From the NCBI RefSeq assembly GCF_920984665.1, contig NZ_CAKLBP010000004.1, forward strand, positions 124,001 to 188,000: a stretch of 64,000 bases of DNA, written 5' to 3'. Below are positions 16,078-24,823 of the stretch, piece after piece; within the stretch, counting starts at the first letter, position 1; every line of letters starts with the position of its first letter. The stretch is from Pedobacter sp. Leaf170 (lineage in GTDB: Bacteria > Bacteroidota > Bacteroidia > Sphingobacteriales > Sphingobacteriaceae). Both the position numbers and the translations under genes were made by a program. The notes under the pieces are model-generated. The model did not search any database. It worked only from the letters and a program-made list of their open reading frames with translations, and was not told the DNA's origin.

Positions 16078-17148
16078 ATGCAAAAGATACACAACATCTG
16101 CTTATCCCTACTATTCATTATTAGTTCGGCATTAACTTCAAAAGCACAAATCGAAATCGTTATTGTTGGCTCGAGCCATAACAATACTAATTCAAAACAA
16201 AATTTTCAGGCGGTTATTGATAGATTAAAAAACTTTAAACCGGATATGGTTTTTGGAGAATACATACCAGCCGCAGACTATGCAAAACTAGATGATGATA
16301 ATTGGGCGAAAAAAGGGTTTAAGAAAAAACTGGATTATGTAAATAAATTAAATCCCGAGCCGGTAAAAACCACATCAAATTTTATTAATAAAAGTCAAAA
16401 AGCCTTGGCTTCATTTCCATACTATCATAAAACAAGAATGAATTTGGCCGTTGCTTATGCTAAAAATTGGGACCGTGGGAACTTTGATTATCAAGTATAT
16501 GTTTTAGAAAACTACATGAAACAGAATTTTGGCAAAGAAGAAAAAGCAGCCTACGATAAAATGTTTGGAAGTATAGATTCTCTAAAAAAACTTGGCGTAA
16601 TCAGACCAGGAAGTGAATACAATAAAATTTATTTCCCATTAATTTACCAATTAGGGCAAAATCAAATTTATAATATGGATTGCCAGACTTACGATAAACC
16701 ATGGGGAATTGCCTGGGGTAAAACAGACTCTCTTATTAAAATCCTTTCTGCGAAGGCAAAGGCTGATACACTTTCTGCCGAAGCTAAAACCGTAAAAGCA
16801 ATCGAAAAAGCTTCTAGCTATGCAGATGGTGAAGAACAAAAATTTATGGCAGATGAGTACGCAGGTATGAATAGTTTAAAATATGCAGAACTTGATGAGG
16901 TTTGGAATTTTTACGGTGGAAGAAAATTTTATGGCTATGCAGGCTTCCCAACCGAAACGGTTAAAGAAATGATTGCACAATGGACACTGAGAAATGAAGG
17001 CATGTGTAAAAATATTTTAGAACAGGCAAAAGCAAAAAACGCTAAAAGAATTGTGGTTGGCGTTGGTGCATCTCATCGCAAAATTATGGAAGAAATTTTA
17101 GCCAAAAACAGTAATGTTAAAATTATTAACTATAACGATTTAAAGTAG
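16078..17148 (+). CDS. DUF5694 family secreted protein (TraB/ChaN-like fold suspected)
   Basis: A 356-residue protein beginning with a signal peptide (MQKIHNICLSLLFIISSALT then SKAQ). Key conserved segments are VGSSHNN near residue 31, PDMVFGEY, and the C-terminal RIVVGVGASHRKIME. This arrangement (early HNN, FGEY, late GASH) is that of DUF5694, which is thought to be related to TraB/ChaN proteins with a metal-binding His/Glu set. Function is unknown. A palindromic repeat follows it. Confidence 0.78.
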   Translation: MQKIHNICLSLLFIISSALTSKAQIEIVIVGSSHNNTNSKQNFQAVIDRLKNFKPDMVFGEYIPAADYAKLDDDNWAKKGFKKKLDYVNKLNPEPVKTTSNFINKSQKALASFPYYHKTRMNLAVAYAKNWDRGNFDYQVYVLENYMKQNFGKEEKAAYDKMFGSIDSLKKLGVIRPGSEYNKIYFPLIYQLGQNQIYNMDCQTYDKPWGIAWGKTDSLIKILSAKAKADTLSAEAKTVKAIEKASSYADGEEQKFMADEYAGMNSLKYAELDEVWNFYGGRKFYGYAGFPTETVKEMIAQWTLRNEGMCKNILEQAKAKNAKRIVVGVGASHRKIMEEILAKNSNVKIINYNDLK

Positions 17149-17169
17149 TATTTAAACCTATTTACTGCA

Positions 17170-17229
17170 TCATTGCGAGGCACGAATCAATCTTCCACAA
17201 ATGAGATTGCATTGTGCCTCGCAATGACG
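17170..17229. repeat. two-arm CGTCATTGCGAGGCAC palindromic repeat
   Basis: Arms have diverged slightly (CACGAATCAATCT left, AGATTGCATTGTGCC right). The changes are not all compensatory, suggesting an old copy. It lies about 20 bp after the DUF5694 stop. Confidence 0.85.
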
Positions 17230-17309
17230 CGATTATAGATAATCGTCTTTCTGAACTTGTTTCAGAATCTCTTCAATTAAATTATTAGAAAATTAAAGTT
17301 TGATTTCAA

Positions 17310-17575
17310 TGGCGGCTTGTAGTCCCGCCAAACACTTTACTTCACTGCGTTCCGTGTTCGTTAATGTCGGGTTTAGGCACATAGATTTGTGCACAAAATG
17401 TTTCAACAAAAGCACAGCTTTATTTAAATAGCCCCGACATAACGAAAATCCTTTTGGTAACTCAAAAGTTCAAATTGTACAAACTTTAACCAAAAGATTG
17501 CAGTATTGGCGGGACTGCTGCGACCTATTCTTACTGCTTTTGCGCTACAAATCGTTTAAGAAACTAATTTGTAAT
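17310..17575. repeat. mosaic repeat containing GATTGCAGTATTGGCGGGAC
   Basis: A roughly 265-bp noncoding stretch assembled from words found elsewhere: TTTATTTAAATAGCCC (also at about 53787), GCCCCGACAT (compare 25908-25920), and AAAAGATTGCAGTATTGGCG (related copies near 25800, 49524 and 63276). Its outer ends, TAGTCCCGCCAA and TTGGCGGGACTG, are inverted. It fills most of the 447-bp gap between DUF5694 and the methyltransferase; no gene is seen in it. Confidence 0.65.
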
Positions 17576-17595
17576 AACTTGTAATTATTAGAATG

Positions 17596-18285
17596 CTACA
17601 ACTTTGCCAACACCAACCGAACCAAATATTGGTCTTCATCATCATCAAAAACAATTTCGCTAACCCAACCGGTTTCTTTTGCAATTTCGGCTATGGTTTG
17701 CTGGTCGATGTATAACCATTTAAACCAGTTTCCTTTCTCACCTTTATATTCATATTGATAAGAAACCTCTCCGTAATATTGGTTTTGAGGTTTAGGCAAA
17801 TCTTCATATAGATATGCAATATCTGAAGTATCAAATAAAACCTGCCCATCAGGATTTAGCAGTGATTTTAGTTTAATTAAAAAATCTTTAAAACCAGGCA
17901 AAGTTCCCGTTAAACCGATGCCATTCATCAACATTAAAATGGTATCGAACTTTTCTGTGTAGTTAAAAATATCTTGATGAAGCGCATTTTTAACGCCTCT
18001 GTCTTTCATAATTTTCACCGCAGCTTCAGATATATCAATTGCGGTAACATCAACATTAAAAGCCTGTAAAACCAATGCATGGCTTCCCACACCAGCGCCA
18101 ATATCCAATACTTTACCATTACACATCTGCAAGGCCTGCAACTCTAGTACCGGCATATCTTCATCATCTCGAAAGAAAAAATCTACAGGCATTTCCTCTG
18201 GCTCACCATAAGAATTGTGTAGCCAAAGTATATCTGCTTCGCCAGATTTATAAAAATCAGTAATTGCTTTACCAAAAACATCCAT
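17596..18285 (-). CDS. class I SAM-dependent methyltransferase
   Basis: A 229-residue cytoplasmic protein. The start at 18285 (MDVFGKAITDFYKSGEADIL) is chosen over an in-frame ATG at 18333, because the extra residues are encoded by an ATGGAAGATG word repeat. SAM motif I is VLDIGAGVGSHAL, followed by the acidic residue in VTAIDIS, motif II-like FDTILMLMNGIGLTG, and a Leu-rich motif III. The substrate is unknown; the IGLTG post-motif differs from ubiquinone-type enzymes. It is a single gene facing the repeats on its 3' side. Confidence 0.82.
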   Translation of the reverse strand: MDVFGKAITDFYKSGEADILWLHNSYGEPEEMPVDFFFRDDEDMPVLELQALQMCNGKVLDIGAGVGSHALVLQAFNVDVTAIDISEAAVKIMKDRGVKNALHQDIFNYTEKFDTILMLMNGIGLTGTLPGFKDFLIKLKSLLNPDGQVLFDTSDIAYLYEDLPKPQNQYYGEVSYQYEYKGEKGNWFKWLYIDQQTIAEIAKETGWVSEIVFDDDEDQYLVRLVLAKL

Positions 18286-18371
18286 AGGGCAAAGATAAAA
18301 AAAATGGAAGATGTGGGATGGAAAATGGAACAAAGCTAATGATGGAAATTAGTCATGTTGTTCTGCAAAAG

Positions 18372-18421
18372 AGCCACATATTAACAGATTTTAAATAAAT
18401 ATGAATCTGAAAATTTGTGGC
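18372..18421. repeat. AGCCACA...TGTGGC palindrome (degenerate copy)
   Basis: AGCCACATATTAACAGATTT and the inverted AATCTGAAAATTTGTGGC form an imperfect stem. It is a diverged relative of the elements at 37915 and 38252. It lies between the beta-CASP nuclease gene and the methyltransferase, where it may end transcription of the former. Confidence 0.6.
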
Positions 18422-18440
18422 GAAAAAATTTTGAGCGAAG

Positions 18441-19841
18441 TTATCCTAATTCAAATTCCTGATGATACTCTGGAATAGCTACATGCTTAAAACCATGGTT
18501 TTTTAATCGCTCTGCGAAATTTTGCTGTACTTCATATTCACCATGAACAAGGAAAATTTGTTTCACTTTTTGAGGGTCCTGGCCAGATAAAAATTGAAGT
18601 AAATCTTCGTAATCGCCATGCGCACTCATAGATTTTATAGAGCGAACTTCAGCCTTTACTTCGTAATCATCGTTAAAAATATCTACAATTTTTTGCCCGG
18701 CAATCAAACGGCCGCCTAATGATGATGGCTCGCAATAACCAACCATTAGAATTGTATTTTTAAAATTGCTAATGTTATTTCTTATATGATGTTTCACGCG
18801 GCCAGCTTCTGCCATTCCTGATGAGGAAATAATTACACATGGTCTTGGATCGGCATTTAAAGCTTTCGATTCTTCAACACTTTCGATAAAGCGCAAACCT
18901 TTAAAGGAAAAAATATCTTTATCAATCTTTAAAACTTCTTTAACACCATTATTATAAACTTCAGGATGATTTTTTAAAATTTCTGTGGCTTTTGATGATA
19001 ATGGGCTATCAACAAAATACTTAACATCAGGAAGTTTGTGCTTTAATTCTAAGCTATTTAATGCATATAAAAGCTCTTGCGTTCTACCTACACTAAATGC
19101 CGGAATAATAACTTTACCCTTTTTTACATTACAGGTATTGTTGATCACTTGGTAAAGCATATCCTCAATTGGGTCTAAATCTTTGTGAAGCGAATCGCCA
19201 TAGGTAGATTCCATCAATATATAATCTGCCTGGCTAAATTGTTGCGGACTTTTCAATAACAAATCGCCATAGCGGCCAACATCGCCACTAAAAGTAATTT
19301 TTGTAGCCTTGCCATCTTCAGTTATTGTTAAATGAACCGCTGCACTACCTAAAATATGACCAGCATCGGTAAATTTTAAACGGATATCGGGCTGAATTTC
19401 AAAATCCTCTTCGTAATCAACAATCTTCATCAATCCAACCGTTTTGGTTACATCATCATCTGTATAAAGAGGCTCTTCCTTTTCTTGTCCGGGTTTTAGG
19501 TGGCGGTTGGAGAATTCGGCATCTTGCATTTGTATTTTGGCCGAATCCATCATCAGGATTCTAGCTAAATCCATAGTAGCAGCGGTACAAAATATTTTAC
19601 CGTTAAAGCCTTCGGCTACCAAACGTGGCAATAAACCACAATGATCGATATGCGCATGCGATAAAACCAGATAGGTTATTTTTTTAGGGTCGAAACCAAA
19701 AAAGCCGTTAAGCTTATCGGTAATATGTCCCATGCCTTGAAATAGGCCACAGTCTAATAGTATTTGAGTGTTGTTTTTGAGCGTAATAAGGTGCTTACTG
19801 CCCGTAACTGTTCGAGCAGCACCATGAAATGCGATTTTCAT
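18441..19841 (-). CDS. MBL-fold beta-CASP ribonuclease-like protein
   Basis: A 466-residue metallo-beta-lactamase-fold hydrolase of the beta-CASP RNA-processing group. The zinc motif is LSHAHIDHCGLLPRL (near residue 60), followed by AGHILGSAAVHL, the beta-CASP insert (SVGRTQELLYAL, SSGMAEAGRVKHHI) and the late His motifs SMSAHGDYEDLL and LVHGEYEVQQNF. The N-terminus MKIAFHGAARTVTGSKHL is typical of YSH1/CPSF73-like bacterial homologues. It probably cleaves or trims RNA in the cytoplasm. A minus-strand monocistron, 63 bp after the YtxH gene. Confidence 0.88.
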   Translation of the reverse strand: MKIAFHGAARTVTGSKHLITLKNNTQILLDCGLFQGMGHITDKLNGFFGFDPKKITYLVLSHAHIDHCGLLPRLVAEGFNGKIFCTAATMDLARILMMDSAKIQMQDAEFSNRHLKPGQEKEEPLYTDDDVTKTVGLMKIVDYEEDFEIQPDIRLKFTDAGHILGSAAVHLTITEDGKATKITFSGDVGRYGDLLLKSPQQFSQADYILMESTYGDSLHKDLDPIEDMLYQVINNTCNVKKGKVIIPAFSVGRTQELLYALNSLELKHKLPDVKYFVDSPLSSKATEILKNHPEVYNNGVKEVLKIDKDIFSFKGLRFIESVEESKALNADPRPCVIISSSGMAEAGRVKHHIRNNISNFKNTILMVGYCEPSSLGGRLIAGQKIVDIFNDDYEVKAEVRSIKSMSAHGDYEDLLQFLSGQDPQKVKQIFLVHGEYEVQQNFAERLKNHGFKHVAIPEYHQEFELG

Positions 19842-19904
19842 TTTTGATGGTTAGAAATTATAATTGAATAAAAATGCCAGAATTATCCGGCATCTCCAAT
19901 TATT

Positions 19905-20132
19905 TTAAGCTTTAATTTCAGAAACTTTATCTTTCACTTTATCTGCAACATCTGTTGCTTTGCCTACTAAATCTGATATTTTATCTTTTGATGAATCTAA
20001 CAAGTCGCTAAACCAATCTGAAAGTTTATTTTTAACATCATTGTTCGAATCTGAAGATAATGCTAACGCGATTGTTGCACCCAATGCTGCTCCGGCTAAT
20101 ACGCCTACTATAATTTTTGTTTCCTTTGTCAT
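19905..20132 (-). CDS. YtxH domain protein
   Basis: A 75-residue protein with one N-terminal membrane helix (IIVGVLAGAALGATIALALS) followed by an amphipathic Lys/Asp-rich helix (DKISDLVGKATDVADKVKD). This is the YtxH layout: an inner-membrane anchored small protein linked to general stress in other bacteria. Its own role here is unknown. Confidence 0.82.
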   Translation of the reverse strand: MTKETKIIVGVLAGAALGATIALALSSDSNNDVKNKLSDWFSDLLDSSKDKISDLVGKATDVADKVKDKVSEIKA

Positions 20133-20211
20133 AATCTTAATTTTTAATTAATAAACATAAATTAGCGCTTGCTGTTTTTATTTTTTTTAATCTTACAAAA
20201 ACCAATCCATA

Positions 20212-20844
20212 ATGAAAAAAATTTTCTTCGTTGATTTAGATAATACCATTTATTTCACAAAACCAAACGAACAACAATTAATGGGTGGGCTTTACGCAGT
20301 TTTAGAAAACCAAGATTTAGGTATTTCTGTAGATGAATATCAAATGGCAAAAACAGAGATGCTCAAAACGCCATTTCAAAAGGTTGCTGCTAAATACGGT
20401 TTTAAACAAACTGCAATTGATAATGCAGTAAAATATCTGGTAACAGGAGAAGTTACTGAACCATTGAGTACATCAGAAGATTACCATTACATCAAAAATT
20501 TAATAGGAAGAAAATTTATTGTAACTGCCGGGTTTTTAAGAAAACAGACCACTAAAGTAAAAATGTTAGGTATTAGCGATGATTTTGAAGAATTATATGT
20601 TGTAGATGTAACCACATCAAATCAAACCAAAAAAGATGCTTTCGAAGCATTGATAAAAAAACATAAGCTAAATCCGGAAGAAATATTAGTTATTGGTGAT
20701 GATGCAGAATCAGAAATAAAATACGGATTGGAATTGGGGCTTTCTACCTTTCTTTTAGACCCGGAAAACCTTCATCCGAATGCAAAAACCACCTTCCGGG
20801 GAAAGGATTTAAGCGAACTTCATAAAGCGGCGGGGCAGGCATAA
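20212..20844 (+). CDS. HAD-family phosphatase (pyrimidine 5'-nucleotidase-like)
   Basis: A 210-residue HAD hydrolase. Motif I is FFVDLDNTIYF with Asp8 and Asp10, motif II is the Thr in IVTAGF, and motif IV is VIGDDAESEIKYGLELG. The DLDNT variant and helical cap resemble the pyrimidine 5'-nucleotidase/SDT1 branch. The natural substrate is uncertain. It ends at a terminator shared with the convergent DUF6600 gene. Confidence 0.82.
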   Translation: MKKIFFVDLDNTIYFTKPNEQQLMGGLYAVLENQDLGISVDEYQMAKTEMLKTPFQKVAAKYGFKQTAIDNAVKYLVTGEVTEPLSTSEDYHYIKNLIGRKFIVTAGFLRKQTTKVKMLGISDDFEELYVVDVTTSNQTKKDAFEALIKKHKLNPEEILVIGDDAESEIKYGLELGLSTFLLDPENLHPNAKTTFRGKDLSELHKAAGQA

Positions 20845-20845
20845 A

Positions 20846-20871
20846 AAAGTCCCGAACTTCATCGGGACTTT
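20846..20871. terminator. bidirectional terminator between HAD and DUF6600 genes
   Basis: AAAGTCCCGA and TCGGGACTTT form a perfect 10-bp stem with a six-base loop, with A and T runs on either side. It serves both converging genes. Confidence 0.88.
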
Positions 20872-20881
20872 CATTATTGAA

Positions 20882-22468
20882 TTATCCTCTGCCACCTCTA
20901 CCAGGCCGGCCACTCTCACTACTTCTTTCACCACCACCTCTATTTTGCTGTTGCGGCTGTGCTTGTTGCCTGGTTTCCGCAGGGCGCTCCATTCTTTGCT
21001 GACGTTGCTGCTGAACTTGCTCATTTCTTTGCTGCTGCATTTGTTGCGAACGTTCTTGTTGTTGTTGACGTTGTTGCTGCATTTGCTCGCTACGTTGCGC
21101 TCTTTGTTGTTCCATTTGCTGGCGTTGCTGATCAACTTGTTGAGAACGCTGCATCTGCTCATTTCTTTGCTGTTGCATTTGCTGTGAACGTTCTTGTTGC
21201 TGGCGTTGCTGTTGCACCTGCTCGCTACGTTGAGCCCTTTGTTGATCCATTTGTTGGCGCTGCTGCTGCATTTGGTCATTACGCTGTGCATTCTGCTGGT
21301 CGCGATTTGCTCTCTCCTGCTGACTGCGTTGCTGCATTTGCTGAATGCGTTCCTGATCACGATTTCCCTGCTCTCTTGTTCTGTCGTTCGCTTGTCGGTT
21401 CCTTTGGTCAGTATTACCTAAATTCTGGTTACCTCTATCAGTTCTTCCATTCGCATCGCGACTATTAACATCCGGACGATTGTTCGGTTGATTATCTCTC
21501 CGATTATCTACAGCACCATTATCTCGTCTGTTGGGTTGGGTCATTCTGTTATCGTTTCTATCTCCAAATCGATTATCATTTCTGTTTCCATCTCTTTGAT
21601 CGCGATTCGCATAACCTGTTTCTCCCCTTCCATTTCTGTTAAAGCCGGCATTGCCTTGCTCAAATTTTCTGGGTGCCGCGTTGCGGTTATCAACACCGTT
21701 ACGTTCTGGTCTTGGACGATAAATAGATACTGCTCTATCATTAATTCTTCCTGCACCTGGTCTGTTACTTTGCTCAAAACGATAAACCCTTACATCTCTG
21801 TTAGTAGCTCTTCTAATATCTTCTACCCTCGGCCCACCATAATAACTTCTTCTGTTATAAACATAAGTGTTATTTATAATTGTAGTATTGCGGATGTAAA
21901 CATTATTCCTTCCATAATCATATCTAGGAAATCTGTTGATATAAATATTAGTTTGAGGGATAAAATTCCAGCAAAACTCCGGCACAACATAACGGCGACC
22001 AAAGCTTAAATTTATATTAATAGATGGTGCCATCGGAGCCCAACCGTAATATCCATCGCCACTTCTCCAGTCAACCCATGCTGGTCCCCAATTTGTATCA
22101 GGAAGCCAAATCCATTGTCTGTAATTATTGATTACCCATCTTCCATAGTGAAATGGCGCCCAGCCCCAGTCGTAATTAGAAACCCATGTGTTACCATATT
22201 CAGTCATTACCCAACGGCCGTTAGTGTAGTATGGGCGAAAATCATCCTGATCTACATCCGGACGCCAAACATAACCATATTGAGGGTCTTGAATCCAGGT
22301 ACCATACGGCGAAAGCTCATCATAAAATGTTTGCATAGAAACATTTCCTGTATTGTAACGATCGTTCTGGTAATTGTCATCATAGCCTTGTGCCCGGGCG
22401 AGGGTTGTGGTTCCGGCAAGGAGCGAAAAAAGCCCCAGCACAAGTGCCGTAGTTTTCAGTGTTTTCAT
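20882..22468 (-). CDS. DUF6600 secreted protein with long Gln/Asn/Arg-rich tail
   Basis: A 528-residue exported protein. The signal peptide is MKTLKTTALVLGLFSLLAGT then TTLARAQ. The N-terminal half (about residues 40-175) is Trp/Tyr-rich with FYDELSPYGTWIQDPQYGYV, WVSNYDWGWAPFHYGRW and SGDGYYGWAPMAP, the DUF6600 pattern. From about residue 230 the chain becomes low-complexity: Asn/Asp/Arg-rich, then Gln/Arg-rich with a 46-residue tandem duplication, ending RGGGERSSESGRPGRGGRG. The tail is disordered and strongly basic, which suggests binding to envelope polymers or nucleic acid; function is unknown. The composition leaves other frames open, which produces many false long reading frames on both strands. 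Confidence 0.85.
   Translation of the reverse strand: MKTLKTTALVLGLFSLLAGTTTLARAQGYDDNYQNDRYNTGNVSMQTFYDELSPYGTWIQDPQYGYVWRPDVDQDDFRPYYTNGRWVMTEYGNTWVSNYDWGWAPFHYGRWVINNYRQWIWLPDTNWGPAWVDWRSGDGYYGWAPMAPSININLSFGRRYVVPEFCWNFIPQTNIYINRFPRYDYGRNNVYIRNTTIINNTYVYNRRSYYGGPRVEDIRRATNRDVRVYRFEQSNRPGAGRINDRAVSIYRPRPERNGVDNRNAAPRKFEQGNAGFNRNGRGETGYANRDQRDGNRNDNRFGDRNDNRMTQPNRRDNGAVDNRRDNQPNNRPDVNSRDANGRTDRGNQNLGNTDQRNRQANDRTREQGNRDQERIQQMQQRSQQERANRDQQNAQRNDQMQQQRQQMDQQRAQRSEQVQQQRQQQERSQQMQQQRNEQMQRSQQVDQQRQQMEQQRAQRSEQMQQQRQQQQERSQQMQQQRNEQVQQQRQQRMERPAETRQQAQPQQQNRGGGERSSESGRPGRGGRG
21020..21295 (-). repeat. tandem duplication of a 138-bp unit coding the Gln-rich tail
   Basis: The word CTCATTTCTTTGCTG starts at 21020 and again at 21158, followed by closely matching sequence. 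The unit is therefore 138 bp (46 codons), present twice. It encodes RSEQ / QQQRQQQ / ERSQQMQQQRNEQ repeats of the DUF6600 protein. Confidence 0.8.
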
Positions 22469-22733
22469 TTGTGTGTTTATTTTAATAACCTAATGTGTGT
22501 GTAACAATTAGAGCACCAATTTTAATTTTAGTTTAATATGCTAGCATAGTTTATTTAAATATTTAAAATATTGGCTTGCAGGGCATATTTTACTTATTAT
22601 TAACGATTTGGGTAGTTATTAATTGTGCAGAAAATAAGTCGATCTGCAATAAAATTTGCTACACCACTGTTTATAAAAAAGAATATATTGTTATCAATAT
22701 AAATTTTAGAACATATATTTTATTTATTGTAAG

Positions 22734-22741
22734 TATTTTTG
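22734..22741 (+). promoter_or_regulatory. -7 promoter element four bases before a start codon
   Basis: TATTTTTG fits TAnnTTTG exactly. The ATG of the next gene begins at 22746, so transcription would begin at or just before the start codon. No good TTTG -33 element is seen 19-21 bp upstream. The rest of the 277-bp gap before this gene (22469-22745) shows nothing else. Confidence 0.5.
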
Positions 22742-22745
22742 CGAT

Positions 22746-23447
22746 ATGCAAAATGGCACCTTATACTTAATACCTGTACCGCTGGCAGAAGAAGCAGCTG
22801 CAAAAACTTTCACACCTTATCTGGTAGAAACAATTAATCAAATTGATACCTATATTGTTGAAAATAGCAAAACTGCCCGAAGATTTTTGAAAGAAGCTGG
22901 TTTAAAAACTGCTCAAAAGGATTTAATTGTACATGATTATGGTAAACATAACCGAAACGATTTAAATCAATTTTTCCATGAATTAAAAGCTGGTAAAGAT
23001 GTTGGCTTAATGAGTGAAGCAGGTTGCCCGGGCATTGCAGATCCTGGTGCAGATATCGTTGCTGAAGCACACAAAAGAGGTATTAAAGTAGTTCCATTGG
23101 TTGGTCCGAGTTCAATTCTTTTAGCGCTGATGGCATCTGGTTTTAACGGACAAAGTTTTGCATTTTGGGGATATTTACCTATTGATAAAGAACAACGCAC
23201 CAAACGCATTAAAGATTTGGATTTATCAGCGAGCCGTTACAAACAAACTCAAATTTTTATAGAAACTCCTTTTCGAAACAATCAAATGCTGGAAGAGGTA
23301 TTAAAAAGTTGCAAGCCAAATACCCAGCTTTGCATTGCCTCCAATTTAACTGCCGAAGATGAGTTTATAAAAACACAAAGTGTTTACAATTGGCGCAAAG
23401 AGCAGATAGATTTGCATAAAAAACCAACGATATTTTTGCTGTACTAA
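22746..23447 (+). CDS. tetrapyrrole-methylase-fold SAM methyltransferase (RsmI-related)
   Basis: A 233-residue protein of the class III (tetrapyrrole methylase) fold. Recognisable parts are TLYLIPVPLAEE at the start, VGLMSEAGCPGIADPGADIV (residues about 85-104), and VPLVGPSSILLALMASGFNG. These match the RsmI 16S rRNA 2'-O-methyltransferase group, but several positions differ (RsmI has DAGTPxxSDPG), so it is the shorter RsmI paralogue common in Bacteroidota. The target is not established. The start is fixed by the adjacent -7 element. Confidence 0.82.
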   Translation: MQNGTLYLIPVPLAEEAAAKTFTPYLVETINQIDTYIVENSKTARRFLKEAGLKTAQKDLIVHDYGKHNRNDLNQFFHELKAGKDVGLMSEAGCPGIADPGADIVAEAHKRGIKVVPLVGPSSILLALMASGFNGQSFAFWGYLPIDKEQRTKRIKDLDLSASRYKQTQIFIETPFRNNQMLEEVLKSCKPNTQLCIASNLTAEDEFIKTQSVYNWRKEQIDLHKKPTIFLLY

Positions 23448-23454
23448 GTAGATT

Positions 23455-23501
23455 AAAGAGCGAGTTAAGGCAAATTACAATTTCCTTAATTATCGCTCTT
23501 T
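23455..23501. terminator. bidirectional terminator between the methylase gene and nadD
   Basis: AAAGAGCGA with TTAAGG pairs with CCTTAA and CGCTCTTT around a loop of about 15 bases, ending in TTTTTATTT on the plus strand. It lies between convergent stops. Confidence 0.8.
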
Positions 23502-24074
23502 TTATTTATACATGCCTTTGCTGTCAATAAAGTCGATTACTTTATCCGGCAGGAAATACTGAACATTTTTGTTTTCTTTTATCGCTTTACGGATAAATGT
23601 AGAAGATATTCCCATAAGCGGCGTATTGGTAAAAGTTATAGATGGATGGTTTTCCCATTCGGTAACATCGGCACCGGGCCGTGGGTAAACGAAAATCTGA
23701 TAATCCTTTAGCAAAACCTCGTAGTTCTTCCATTTTTTAAAAGAAACCAGATTATCGGCACCCATAATTAATACAAAATCATTTTTAGGGTAACGCTCTT
23801 TTAGATGGATCAGCGTATCAATAGTATAAGATGGCTGAGGCAAACTAAACTCAATATTGCTCACACGTAAATTTAGGGCATTTTCGGTTGCTAGAGTTGC
23901 CATTTCAAACCTATCGTACATATTAGCCAAACCACTTTTCTCTTTCAAAGGATTATGTGGCGATACAACCAACCATACTTCATCCAGATTAGTATGATTG
24001 GCCATATAGTTGGCAATAATTAAATGACCGGTGTGTATTGGATTATAAGAACCGAAGAATAAACCTATTTTCAT
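23502..24074 (-). CDS. nadD: nicotinate-nucleotide adenylyltransferase
   Basis: A 190-residue adenylyltransferase making nicotinate adenine dinucleotide in NAD synthesis. The nucleotide-binding GSYNPIHTGH motif is at residues 8-17, and the C-terminal GISSTFIRKAIKE matches the ISST-x-IR signature. It is the last gene of yicC-gmk-nadD, a common Bacteroidota order. A palindromic repeat separates it from gmk. Confidence 0.95.
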   Translation of the reverse strand: MKIGLFFGSYNPIHTGHLIIANYMANHTNLDEVWLVVSPHNPLKEKSGLANMYDRFEMATLATENALNLRVSNIEFSLPQPSYTIDTLIHLKERYPKNDFVLIMGADNLVSFKKWKNYEVLLKDYQIFVYPRPGADVTEWENHPSITFTNTPLMGISSTFIRKAIKENKNVQYFLPDKVIDFIDSKGMYK

Positions 24075-24097
24075 TTGGAAGTTTTAGTTTATTAAAA

Positions 24098-24160
24098 CGT
24101 CATTGCGAGGCACGAAACAATCTCTCTAACAAATAGATTACTTCGTACCTCGCAATGACG
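24098..24160. repeat. two-arm CGTCATTGCGAGGCAC palindromic repeat
   Basis: Inverted arms with small changes (CACGAAACAATCT; AGATTACTTCGTACC) and a short loop, in the gmk-nadD spacer. Confidence 0.87.
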
Positions 24161-24184
24161 ACTGTTTATTTTTAGACTAAAAAA

Positions 24185-24754
24185 TTATCTCTTTAAAAAA
24201 TCCCCTACCAGCTTTTCAGCTTCCGCACAAGCCGTTTCTAAATCGAAATTCTTTAAAATCACATCAAATTTATCAGCGTAAAGCAATTCTTTTTCGGCCT
24301 TCACAAAACGTTCCTGAAGTTTTTCTACGCTGTCTGTACCGCGTCCGCTTAAACGTTCTTTCAAAACCTCTAAAGATGGTGGCTGCACAAATATAGCCAA
24401 AGCATCATCTTCATATTTTCTCTTCAAACGAAGTCCACCTTCTACATCAATATCAAAAATAACGTGTTTATCGTCATTCCAGATACGTTCAATTTCCGAC
24501 CTCAAAGTTCCGTAGAAAGTTCCATTGTACACTTCTTCAAATTCTACAAATTCCTGGTGCGCAACCTTATGTAAAAACTCCTCTTTAGAGATGAAATAAT
24601 AATCGTTCTCGTGTTTTTCAGCGCCTCTCGATTCGCGAGTTGTTGCAGAAATAGAGAAGCTTAATTCAGGAAACTTTTTAAGTAAATGATGAACTATTGT
24701 AGTTTTACCTGCTCCTGATGGTGCTGAAAATATAATTAATTTGCCTTGTTTCAT
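24185..24754 (-). CDS. gmk: guanylate kinase
   Basis: A 189-residue kinase converting GMP to GDP. The P-loop SAPSGAGKTTI lies at residues 10-20 counted from ATG at 24754 (MKQGKLIIFS). The GMP-binding region is ATTRESRGAEKHENDYYFIS, and FVEFEEVYNGTFYGT and HVIFDIDVEGGLRLK follow. An in-frame ATG four codons upstream is equally possible. It lies downstream of yicC. Confidence 0.95.
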   Translation of the reverse strand: MKQGKLIIFSAPSGAGKTTIVHHLLKKFPELSFSISATTRESRGAEKHENDYYFISKEEFLHKVAHQEFVEFEEVYNGTFYGTLRSEIERIWNDDKHVIFDIDVEGGLRLKRKYEDDALAIFVQPPSLEVLKERLSGRGTDSVEKLQERFVKAEKELLYADKFDVILKNFDLETACAEAEKLVGDFLKR

Positions 24755-24823
24755 TCTGTTAAGCATAAAGCTTAAAGCAAAAAGTCCAAAGCTTTAGCCT
24801 TTGAGCTTATTGCTTTAAGCTTT

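Noticed and set aside
20809-22009. Several long open frames on both strands across the Gln-rich region
   Set aside because: They arise from the biased CAG/CAA/CGT codons of the DUF6600 tail; their products are Leu-, Ala- or Ser/Asn-rich nonsense without family likeness.
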